Of a stretch of 64,000 bases of DNA, positions 23,899-35,300 are shown piece by piece. How positions within the stretch are numbered: the stretch's first letter is position 1; every line of letters starts with the position of its first letter. The DNA comes from Metaphire vulgaris (Eukaryota; Annelida; Clitellata; Crassiclitellata; Megascolecidae). The notes under the pieces were generated by a model. The model ran no database searches. It worked only from the letters and a program-made list of their open reading frames with translations, and was not told the DNA's origin. Made by a program: the position numbers and the translations under genes. The DNA lies in contig CM030868.1 of NCBI GenBank assembly GCA_018105865.1, positions 1,761,954 to 1,825,953 on the forward strand. The letters run 5' to 3'.

Positions 23899-24609
23899 CA
23901 GCGCAATTTCAGAATTCCTCGTGGTAGTGGACTTCCCCCATGTTTTCCATCGCACGCCTTTCTTCTGACAGAAACCCGACTCGGCTGCTGGCACTCGATG
24001 TACCTGCTGGTGAAGCGGTCTCTGCAATAGTATCGGATGTTTTTGTCTTCGCACTCGACCAGGGTACGCTGAAACAACAAAAATAGACTGGCCTGAGTTA
24101 CTTTTAACTGACTTATCAAGCATAATGAAACATGATGATATGGATGAAACATGATGATATGGATGAAACATGATGATATGGATTATGGAGTCACATCCTT
24201 TGTATGGAGTCGTATCCTTTATAAAAGTGCCTTTGTCTTTGGCTCTGCTATTCTTAAGGTGATATATAAATAGTCCAATATACATACATACATACATACA
24301 TACATACATACATACAATGAAACAATTAAAAATCCCCCACTGGCATGAATCTTGCTGCTCAACAGACGAACTCAAAGATCAGTTGAATGAAAATTCGCTA
24401 ATCAAAATCATGATGAATGCATGATGAATGACGCAACTTCATGAATGAGATACAGAAAATACAGCTACTAAATTCAAATGTTCCAGAAGAGCATGGGCTC
24501 ACCTTTGGGAAAATTGTACTTCTCGCGGTTCACAGACGGACTCACGGTCTGCACACGAACTGTCCATCTGCCGTCGATTACGACCCCATTTGGCTTTGGC
24601 AGACTGAGC
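23899..24609 (-). CDS. Two candidate exons of an unrecognised gene
   Basis: Exon A, 23899-24068, has acceptor TTTCAG and donor GTGAGT. It is open as a cysteine-bearing peptide (CEDKNIRYYCRDRFTSRYIE) and in a second frame ending SEERRAMENMGEVHYHEEF then stop. Exon B, 24503 to about 24609 or further, ends at GTGAGC; its best frame reads PNGVVIDGRWTVRVQTVSPS. The DNA from 24.5 to 25.07 kb is richer in GC than its flanks and open in two frames (up to 25067), but I could not fix frame or joins. They lie downstream of the polyA site of the spectrin-repeat gene, so a separate minus-strand gene is more likely than alternative 3' exons. No domain recognised. Confidence 0.35.
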
Positions 24610-25170
24610 TGTTAGACCCAAATCCAACGCTGTAAGCTTCTGTAGCGCCCGGATCGATCGTTCGTGCAGAGGCCTTCTTGAACGGGACGAGAGAGAAGGA
24701 CGACGAAGGCTGAACCTCTGCGACTCGTTTTCAAAAGGAACGAACGTTTCTGACCTCTGGCTCGAATATTTCTTGGTTTTTTGACAGTCTTCCGAGGCGC
24801 GTCCGATGCTTTGCACCTCGGGTATTGGAAGAACGCACGACCCGCCTGGCATGCTGTGAATGACGGATCACCTTCCGTCGATCTCAGTCCGATTCTCAGG
24901 ATCCTGCCCACAAGATATCCGACTTCAAGGTGACACTGGTACGGTTTTTTGTCGTCATCCGAATTGACATCGGGTACAGGTAAAAGAATCCTTGTGCAAC
25001 GAAGGAAACCGTCGCCATTGGCAACACTGTTCTGTTCTGATAATCCTTCGATGCTATTAGCGATCACGAGTCAAAGACTAGTCCGGGAGCAGTTCATTGT
25101 TTCAAAGTTTTAGTCCAAAAAAAATAGTCAAAAGAAAATAGTCAAAAAAAAAAACAAAAAAGTCAAAAAA

Positions 25171-25650
25171 ATGAACCCTGCCGACGTAGTTGATTCACGA
25201 CAGCGTTCAAGTCTGTCCATGCGACCTGCAACAAAACCACGTTTCTCACAAAACTCATCATTTCCTGCGGTTGACAATTTTATTAAATCTAAAAATAATG
25301 CTGTTCTCAAAGTCAAAGAAGATAAGGCCTTTCGAAGAAGGAGGTGACAGAGATTTCCAAGAGTGATGGAAGGACTCAATGACATGTATTGACCAACAAA
25401 CAGAATAATAAATAAAGCCTTTATATGTGGTTTTGTGTTGCATAACATACAGCTGGCTTCTTGGGCAAGTGAAAATGAACACAAAAGAACGTAAATCGTG
25501 TGAGATAAGAAAACTAAATCCACACAGTCCAGTTCTTTTGTGAAGTCTGTTAACAGTACATCTAACTTAGCGGCTACGAGTTTTAAAGATTCAAAAATCA
25601 TAGCTACACCTGGTAAGCCTTTCAGTGATGGTGATTATATCAAAAAACCA
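25171..25650 (+). pseudogene. Decayed hAT-family transposase fragment
   Basis: Plus-strand frame 1 reads MNPADVVDSRQRSSLSMR onward for about 58 codons, breaks at a TGA, and resumes near 25504 ending KIIATPGKPFSDGDYIKKP and stop. The GKPFxDGDxIKK segment resembles the conserved N-terminal part of ZBED/GTF2IRD2-like hAT transposases. Several stops separate the two parts. The match is from memory of family pattern only. Confidence 0.35.
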
Positions 25651-25739
25651 TAGTTAGAAAGTGCATCTTATGAAGACTTTCAAAACAAAGACATAATTAT
25701 TCAGAGTATAAAGGATTTGCCAGTTAGTAGAAATCAGGG

Positions 25740-26055
25740 TTATTTCTAGGATTGTGAATTTGGGTGGGGGTGGGGGTGTCGGGAAAATCTGGGGTGTCGG
25801 AATTTGGAAGTCTCTGCCGAAAAGGCTGACAAGCAAAAAAATGTTTTCAAGTCTCAAGAAAGCTGACAAGCAAAAAAGGTCATCTGAGAATAAAAGTGGA
25901 GGGGAGGGGTACTTCTCCATTTGGGGGATGTTCAGGACTAAATAGTATGCATTTTGTATGCATACCATTGTCACATTACCAAACTTTGGGGGCGTCGACC
26001 TCAAATTGGAGGGGGAGATGTTAAAGGGTGTTAAGGGGGTGTAAAAATATCCCTG
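25740..26055 (+). repeat. G-rich dispersed element starting CTAGGATTGTGAATT
   Basis: Contains GTCGGGAAAATCTGGGGTGT, GGCTGACAAGCAAAAAAATG and TATGCATACCATTGTCACAT. Related copies lie at 42,925-43,500 (with a nested MITE) and 44,590-44,775 (inverted). Confidence 0.75.
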
Positions 26056-26134
26056 GTAGAAATACGGTAAAGGAGAGAGTAATTAATTTGAATGCTAATT
26101 TCATGTTATATAATTAGCTATAGGTCTATATTAT

Positions 26135-26410
26135 CAGAGGTGGCAAATCGGCGTCCCGCGGGCCGCATGTGGCCCGCCAGCTATAGATTTGTGACCCTCA
26201 GTGCATCTTTCCTAATAAATTTTATCGGACCTATATAAGCATACAATAATATTCAGTCCTGAGTAAGATTTTTACTTCCTGTGCTGAATTTAGTAAAATA
26301 GTAACTTACTTTAAACTGCTGCTAAATTGTAACTGTTACCAGTTACTACCGTTACAGTACTACGGAAATTTATAATGACCCACCTGTAGCAAAAAGTTTG
26401 GCCACCCCTG
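26135..26410 (+). mobile_element. hAT-like non-autonomous element
   Basis: Starts CAGAGGTGGCAAATCGGCGT and ends GTTTGGCCACCCCTG, the common CAGGGGTGGCCAAAC type of hAT terminus. It lies just past the polyA signal of the spectrin-repeat gene. Confidence 0.65.
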
Positions 26411-26423
26411 TAAGTCTGTAAGC

Positions 26424-26429
26424 TTTATT
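26424..26429 (-). terminator. AATAAA polyadenylation signal of the spectrin-repeat gene
   Basis: The minus strand carries AATAAA 79-84 bases after the TAA at 26508-26510, in CTAAATAAAGCTTACAG. This supports the gene ending here. It lies just outside the hAT-like element at 26135-26410. Confidence 0.55.
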
Positions 26430-26507
26430 TAGCTCTATATCACCATGACAAACTCATGCTATTTTTTGGTTACTCCAACCACTAATAAGTCAGTCTACCT
26501 CTCAGAG

Positions 26508-26581
26508 TTAAGGAGGAAGAACCTGATTCTTCCTTTGTCTCCGGCGGAAGAGTCTCTTGAACAGCGGACAGCAGCAGCAGC
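26508..26581 (-). CDS. Terminal exon encoding Cys5 plus basic tail
   Basis: The TTTTTACAG acceptor in phase 1 matches the preceding exon (27985-28087, phase 1 out). Translation is five cysteines, then PLFKRLFRRRQRKNQVLPP and TAA. Adjacent cysteines beside a basic cluster are typical of palmitoylated membrane-binding tails, which is an inference here. An alternative GTAGAC donor at 26495-26500 and the protein-like frame SAVQETLPPETKEESG would need a different incoming phase. Confidence 0.55.
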
Positions 26582-27500
26582 CTGTAAAAACAATAAAGTC
26601 AGCTATATAATAATGATAAAAAAACATCACTACTTCTATCACAGCAAATGCTACTAAAACAATTAAGAACTCTTCTTCATATGACATTTGCACCACTGTA
26701 ATCCATAATAATAATGATGATGATGATGATGATGATAATAATAATAATAATAATTAATTAATTAATTAATTACAATTGCAACATTAATCTTCTTTGATGA
26801 TCTAAGATATAAATGACCATTTTATGTCATTTATTCCAAACATAATGCACAGATAAAAAAACATCACTACTTCTGTCAGGGCAAATGCTACTAAAACAAT
26901 TAAGAATTCTTCTTCTTCATTTGTATTGCCCTCTTAATGCAACAAAATAGGTGACCATGTATTTTCCCTCTTCTCCGTTCTGGCGCTCTTTTCCCCGTTA
27001 TGACCAGATTTCTCAATCCATTCTTTTTTATTAGACGCCTGAAAAATTCCAGCTGTTTTTGCCTTAATTAGAGTGATAATTCTAGCTGGCATATCCCCTC
27101 AGAACTGAACCACCTGTCACTGTTCCCTCTGTCACATAAATTATTTACTTATTAGTAGAACCAAACTATAAGGGCAACTAAGCCACATCTCAAAAACTAG
27201 AGCTGATGGGGCAAAAGTGATAAAATGTTTCGAACCAGGGCAGCATCAAAATTACTCAACAAAAGATCTAGCAATTTTGGCAACAAAGTCTGTGTTGATC
27301 AGTGTTATTATCATTAATGGTCTTGCAATCCCCAACTAAACTTCAATCTGGTTTTTATATTTTCTCAGGATGACAACATTATACAACATTATAATTCTTC
27401 ATAACTTTAACTAAGTGCAGAAATACGTCAATGATTTCCTTTCCATAAAAAATATAACATTTGGCCATACTGTGCAGTGCTGAACATTGCCAAAGCTAAG

Positions 27501-27548
<48 letters not shown>

Positions 27549-27738
27549 TAATAATAATAATAATAATGTGAATTTAAGTGTCTTAGGAGGCTAAGTGAAC
27601 CTGTGTGAAAACCACTGAAGCAACTCTCTGCATTCAATAACCTAGTTTTCCAAGATAGCCTTTGAATCCCCTTTACTGTTTCAACTGAAGATTGAAAAAT
27701 GGACACTCATAAACAGATCTTTCAAACGGAGACAAGTG

Positions 27739-27802
<64 letters not shown>

Positions 27803-29709
27803 CCTACTCACTGTAAATAATGAACAATATTTAAATAATGAAAATAAGATAAATCAGAAAGTAAGATAAATCATAAATCGTTTACCACTATGTTTAATAG
27901 GCATCGAGCTGATCTTTTCAAACTTAAAACTTAATACACAAATGATAAACTGAAGAAGAAGAAGAAGCAGAAGATTAGACTAACAGGAAGCACGGTCATC
28001 AGAGGGTCCATCATCTGCGCCTGTGTCTGTCGGTTCGGGTCCGTCTGCCGTGACTGCGTATTTTGCAGCATGTGCCCGCGAAACCTTCTGCATAAACGAA
28101 AAAAATCAGAAGAAAAATAATATGACGATGGTAAAGGGAATGAGGTAAAACATCTCGTGGTGATGATGATGATGATGATGATTATGATGAAGTCATGACA
28201 ACTGGAGGTGAGATGAGTGGTTTCCAGGTGTTTTCTTTGCATACGGACAATTATAGTGGCAACACAACCTGTTCAAGGTAACTACTCAGTGACTAGGGTT
28301 AGACTTGAATCTACCATCCTCCAATTGTACGCTATGAACCTCTGCCCATACGGTCTACACCACTGTACTGAATAAGCAAACAAGATTAGTTAAGCAAACT
28401 CAGCAATGCACAGATGCAGTCCTGCGGTAAAACTCACTCCCGCTCGCACCGTCTTTATACGAACAGTTTCAGTACAAAGTACGAATGTATTAAGGGACCT
28501 TGTAAAAATTATTCTACATCTATGCATTCGTTAATGATTAAGATCGGCCGTGGCATCAAGAGCATTGAAAAATGAAATACATCTGCATTCACACAGTCCA
28601 GAAACTGGGACTCATATTGTCCCGTGTTTATTCTAGCCACCTAGACATTGAGGGGGATTAAAAGTTGGGGGGAGGACAAAGTGTTGACAAGGAGAAAAAC
28701 ATTTCATCCATATATTGTTTCCCTCTCGAAAAACCCGACAAGCAAAAAAAGTCATCCTTATATTATTGCCTCTTCAAATACCCCAACAAGTGGAACCCCC
28801 TCCTCACCCTTCATAACATAATTTCTTAATTTGGGGAATTTCCACCCTCCTCCCCGGTAAGTCAAAACATCATTTTGAAGGAGGGGAATTTCAAACTTGG
28901 GGGGGATCCCCTCAGAGAAGGCCTAGAATAAACACTGCATATTGTCTGCCCTATACCAATGCACTCCGGAGTAGTCTGGAAATGGCGAAAAGGCTTCGTT
29001 CTAGCGCTTGCGTGCCTCTGGGCTGTCTCTGCGACAAAAGTTGTGGCCCGCGACTTACTTCTGTCTTTGTGTCGGCCTTCGCTGGTGCTGGGGCATCTCC
29101 GAATCGCAGCAGGCCGATTTCCACGTAATGTTGCTTCAGCTGGGCTTCAAGCAATCTCTCTCTGTTGCTGACCAATGCTTCGTTCGCACAGCGAAACCGC
29201 TCGCGGATGCGGCCTCGTCTTCCAAATATTTGCGTCAAGTCGGAGTAGTCACTTTGGATCAGACGCCGGCTGGACTCCTCGAGTTTGGTGAACTTCTCGA
29301 CCTGCGTCGACCTTGCCACAATTTCAATTTCCACCTGCTTTTTCACCAGCGCCACCACCTTCCTCCCCGACGCGTCTGCGCTGACGTCGAGCCACACATC
29401 GACAGAAGCCAGCCACGCCTCGAACTCCGTACATTCCCGATTGAAAAGCAGCAGGTTCCGGCAATGGTCCAATTTTTCGTGGCGCTCAGTCCAAGCTCTG
29501 AAAGCATAATCAGATAATATCTAAACGGTAACACCTAGCTTTTAGTCAGTTCAAATGAAATCCTGTTGCCTATCTTAAAGACGGGCTCCAAGCTTTGTCG
29601 GCTACACTGGTAAATTGGTGCAAAGGTGCAGGCACAATGTTGAAAACATACGTTCATGTGTTCACGCAGTTCTTATAGGACAAGTTACCACATTAATCAG
29701 TACGTTTTA

Positions 29710-29762
<53 letters not shown>

Positions 29763-30683
29763 AACATAAGATTTAACACCCAAATTGATTGGAACTAGAA
29801 AATTACAAATTCTTGAAAACAATATGGCTCCAACAAATTAGCATTATAAAGCAATGCAAAAAAACACTAAAATATAATCATCGTACATAAATGACACCGA
29901 TCAAACGATGGGCAGCAAAATAATATCACCTGATATACAATACCTGTACGCAAAAAAGAATATTTTGCAGACAGAACACAATTTCAAATGTTGCTATATT
30001 TGTAGATTTATCTGTGTTTCTCATATCCTCATATGACCCTTTGAATGTGTAGCATAAAGTTTGTCACCAGATGGCATTTGTTGGCTTCCTGTATTTTACT
30101 GTAAATATCAGTTGTCTTTGCTTTTTGCCTGGAGACCATCTTGGTCTAAAAGAATTTATCTACTGAATTTTGTTTAGGTGCATCGAGTTATCGGGTAATC
30201 TTACTTTATTTAACGGCAACACCATTTCACACACACACACACACACACACACACCTAATCCTGACCCTATCCAAGTCAGCAGAGTGACCACTGACCAGCT
30301 ACTGACCTCTCCACAGTTTTCTTTCATGAGCATAATAAACTCTCTGGAAAGCTAAGTTTCTACAGTCATACCCTTACTTATTACTCACATCCGACATGCA
30401 CACACACACACACACACACACACACAACATGATGCATAAGACCAAGCAGGCTCACATTTCTAGGTCCTCCTTCGCCCTGACCAGATCCTCCAATTTCTCG
30501 TTCACAACGTCGTCGTCGTCGTCGAAGTAGTGCTTTCGTAGCAACTTCTGGCCGAACGTTCGAAACTCGTTGAAAGTTTCACTTTTAGTGTCGATGCGTA
30601 CTCTGCTTTGCTGAACATAAATAAATCACACCGTTAGCACTGACGAACTAATAGAAAATGTAACGCTTGATCAAATTAAATGC

Positions 30684-30723
<40 letters not shown>

Positions 30724-32251
30724 GTCTCACACAGTCTAGGAATCTAACTTCTTGCTATATATTATAATTTATAATATAAATATATATTCCCTTCGATATA
30801 GCTAGTATTCAGGCAGCTAAATAACCATTGCATAGGCAATGGACAATCCAAATTAATAGCTGACTCAAGTCAATTGTGTGTTTGTGTGTTTGTGTGTGTG
30901 TGTGTGAATGCCTTGATAAAAATAGAATAAAACCAAATTTGAAGTTGATATAGAAAAACAAGAATTTAAAAATGCACACAAATATAGTAAACTCATTTTG
31001 TATGGTGATACAATTTCATAACATAAGGAATTGTTAAAAGCCTTTAGATTTTTATCTTCTTTTAAAAGCCCTGACAAGCAAAAAAGTGCATCACCCTTCC
31101 TTTGCCTCCTTTTCAAAATCAAAAATCCTGACAGGCAAAAAAGACAACCTCATTTTCCAGGGGGTGCAGCGCACCCCTAATGCCCCCACTTCCTACGGGC
31201 CTGCAACCAGGACATGCACAGTGGGATAGAAGAACAATTCAGAATACAAACTGCAGAAAGAGAGCCAAGACCAAATTATTAGTGAAATACAATGAACCGT
31301 TCAGAACACAAGAAATCAAAAGGCCACTGGATCAGAGACATGATTCCAGTTGAACTGTTCAAAAATGGGAGAAGAAAAAGCAATAGACAAACTACACAGA
31401 ATGCGCGCGGTGGCCCTGTGGCCCTGTGGGAGACAGGAGAATGGTCAAGTTGACTGGACAGAATCAGTCTTCACTTTTCAACAAAAGACTACCCAAAATC
31501 AATCACTTCTCAGACCACAATGTAAATAGCTAATTGCATTACATTACATCACAGAAGCCCAAGATTAGATTAGATTAGATTAGATTACAATTCTCATACC
31601 AATCAGTTCCATCACCTGTGACTTGGATTTGAATTGACTAAGATTAAGCTTAAAGATAATGCCTAGACACATCAAGAATAATCACTATTGATCATGTACT
31701 GTTCATCTTTTATAAATTCCAATAACTTTTGTCCAACTCCAACCACTAGCTGTTTACCCAAAATTCCACCGATATGACAAAAAAGCAGTATTCTACTAAG
31801 ATGCAATATACATTCTAATACAGGTTAATCAATCGTTACAAAAAGTTGTTCATTACAAAAAGCAGATGATGGCTCAGCACTCTGCTTCTACAGAACAGGT
31901 CTGACAGTTACTGCCAATGACCAGCCTAAGAATTGATAAGTTAAACAACTTATTGTTAATTATGAGGGGTTATTATATTGTTAATTATGAGGATTAATTA
32001 ATTAATTAATTAATTAATTATAATTATTATTATAATTAATTAACAATTATTATGAGTCTGTTAACAGAAATACACTGAGTGAACATTTTCCAAAAGTACT
32101 GCAGCGTTAACAGGTGAACAGGTGAAGAAGTTGTCAAACACACCTGGTGGCTTTCGATCAAAGCACCAACAGCATCGACATCTTTGCCAAGATCTTCTGA
32201 TGAAACCGAGGCCATCATCAAACCAACCACGACATGAGGCCCCTATAAGCA

Positions 32252-32304
<53 letters not shown>

Positions 32305-35300
32305 CCCACACTAATCGCCAGCTTAATGTCCTCAATTATTACTCCTTCTAATCACAACTTTCACCTCAGCAATTTCTACAAAGCCCACCAGTGGCATAGC
32401 CAGGATTTCCGAAAGGGGGGAGGGGGGATTTTGGTTTTGACCGTGACCAACTTCGAAAAAAATCTTGACAAGCAAAAAAGGTCATCCTCATCTTTCCTTC
32501 TTGTCTTTTTTCCCTTGCAGGTGCTGACAAGCAAAAAAATAAGGTCGTCACCTCTTAACACCGTTACATTTTATACCACTTAGAAATTTTGGGTTGGCAG
32601 CCAAGGGATTGGGGGGGGATGAGGGGGGGTTTGACCTCCAAAATCATATTCGAAAATAAAAAATGTATGGAAACTCATTTTTTAAAAACTTTTCGTCGGC
32701 AGCCAAGGGGATTTTAACCCCCAGAACCATCCCCTCACCGACCACCAAATAAGGTTTCACACAGTTAGTGGCAACACTGCAAAAAAAGGAACTATCAAAA
32801 GACGACGGTCAGTTCACCTGAAGCGGTCAAGATAGCACTTAAGGTCCCAGTCTCTGTCCATCTTTGCTTTCTGCATTGTGGCTTTTTCTTGGATTTCAAG
32901 ACAGCGATGGTTTATATCACTTTGACGACAGATAATGCTTTGAGTCTGGTTTGGATGGTAACGAAGCAGGCACTGAGCTATGTCGTGCAAGTCACTCAGT
33001 TTCCTTGCGATCCTGCCCAGATCATTCAGCAGTCTCTGGTGCTTCTCACGCTGACTGTTCAAGAGTTCACTGCTGGCGTTGTTGACGTTGAACTTCGTCT
33101 CCAGTCGGTCGAGCTTTCTCTTCAGACTCTTGGCATAGCTGATTTGAAAGATGCACCACAGCACAACGCGTTTGCAACACGAAGCAAATCCAGTCTTACA
33201 GACTCGTTTCGAGTCGTCCGACAGACGAGCTTACGAGTTTATTTTCACATACATACAATCATGAATATGCAATTTACATGTAACATAATAGTATACATAC
33301 ATTTAAGTTTAGGTGAATGCCTATAAAGTACAAGATAATAAATCAACAAGAATACTCTTCAACATCTGCGCCTCTGTCTAAAATCCACCCATTGTTCACT
33401 GCAAGCAATCCGCATACGTTTACAACAGCAGACCTGGTTACAATGTCCGTTAACTGTAAAGATGCTCGGAAGGATGCCATAACAAAGCTAAACGGTGAAC
33501 ATCACACTATTGCACACGATACTCTTAACCCTATAGTGAACTATGTTGCCTGATTAACCCTATATCCCAGTGGTTCTTAACCGGGGGGTACTTGTACCCC
33601 TTGAGGGTACCTGTACCCCTTGAGGGTACTTGAGGGACGTGGTGGGGGTACGCAGAATGACCCGGAGATAAAGTCAGTTTTACAGACTTTTACTACAATG
33701 TATACTGTACAGAAACTTTAGAAATGTTTGTAATTAATTAGAAATGGTAAAAGAAAAATTCCACTTTCTGGCTTGTGCACAATCTACTACAGAAGTACGT
33801 TGCATTTTATAATATTTCAATATATTACGGGGCATAAACCTTTCTCCACGTATAAGGTACTGTAGGCTGGTTGGGGGGTATTTCGCTCTCTTATGCTTGT
33901 TTCAGGGGTACGTAATCACATAAAGGTTAAGAACCACTGCTATATCCCCTATGTTGCCTGCAGTTAACATCATGAAATATAGGGTTAAGGAGAGATGATT
34001 GTCTTGAGACCTGTGATATTGCAAGATGCTGGCAGTGCTTGCGAGTTCCTGGGCGAGTAAGACCTTCTGCAGAACGGTATCGGACTTTTCCAGATCGTCT
34101 GTCTGCGTGTCCCCTTTCGCATCTTCTTCAGTCTGTTTCCGTGGCCACTGTCTGACAGTCTGAAACCGCGCTCAGCTGATATCGTCCTTGGCGACGCTCT
34201 CCTGGAAAAAATATTATTCAGCCACAAATGGTCAGACACGCAGTAAACTTTGCAGTGCACCTACTCTTCCGAAACCCAAAGCTAAACAACTGAATGAAAA
34301 TAATCTTCCAATAACAACGGCTAATATTTAACCTATACAATATATCTTCAGATATACTAAGTTATTTAGTCGCCCATAACTCAACATCTAATTCACTAAA
34401 TGATAACTCTGCTCATTATAATACACTTCAAATCTTTAGGTAAAGGGGTCATAGACGGCTTATGAATGGCCACGAAATCTGTAATATGCCTTTTAAGCAT
34501 CATACTCGCTTAACGAAAGGTTAATGCCAAATGCCGATAAAGGGGTTAACCATTTGTGCAAGTAATTTCAAGAACCAATAGCAAAAACTCTGCAAAATCT
34601 TCTAAGTGGGCACATCTAGTGCATAATTTTACAATATGCGCAATACCACTTTAACCCTCTAAACCACAAACCGATCAAACCCGCCCATGAACAGTACCTT
34701 ACTTTCTAACAGCTTATCTCACTTAATGTAATGTAACAAAATATTTGTATAGTGCCTCTTCTGAAGAATCACTCAGAAGCACTCCTACAGCAAATTACTG
34801 TATATTGACAAGGAGATAAGTTTTAAGTAGTTTCAAAAAGGGGGCCATAGAATTAGGAGTTGCTAATCCACACATACTGGCGTCAAGAGCATTCCAAAGG
34901 ATAGGGCCAACTGATTCAAAACCTTGTTTCAGGAACATGGAGGTTCATGCTTGGGCACACTAAGCTAAGAAGACCATCGGTTGTGGACCGAAGACATGGC
35001 CGACCAGGGATAGAGCTAAGAGGATGGAGACACCTATGGAGTTGTCATCGAAGGTGCGTGTGTAGGGGGGGGGAGGTTATCCCTTAAGATTCACAGTTAC
35101 CTGGCCTGAAATGCACGATTTTATGGGGGGATTGTCCCTTTAAATCAGGTTATTTAAATTTTCCATATGTGTAAACACAAGTCAAAGGAAAGTAATTAAA
35201 ACGATCGTTTGTTAAAAAGTAACGTCTACGATCTTGCGATCTTATGAAGGTGAATCCTAAGTATTCCCATACCTATACATACATATATATATATGACGTC

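Noticed and set aside
26508..26696. Open frame with a membrane-like segment ahead of the CCCC tail, suggesting a KASH-type anchor
   Set aside because: The hydrophobic part is AT-rich intron sequence before a TTTTTACAG acceptor, and part of it is duplicated at 26,866. The C-terminus does not end in the PPPX that KASH peptides need.
26940..27000. Possible extra spectrin-gene exon (EKSGHNGEKSARTEKREN)
   Set aside because: No good acceptor or donor at compatible phase, and the flanking exons already join in phase without it.
32142..32583. Ser-rich plus-strand ORF through the CAT repeat
   Set aside because: Translation of a microsatellite and of the antisense of a spectrin exon.
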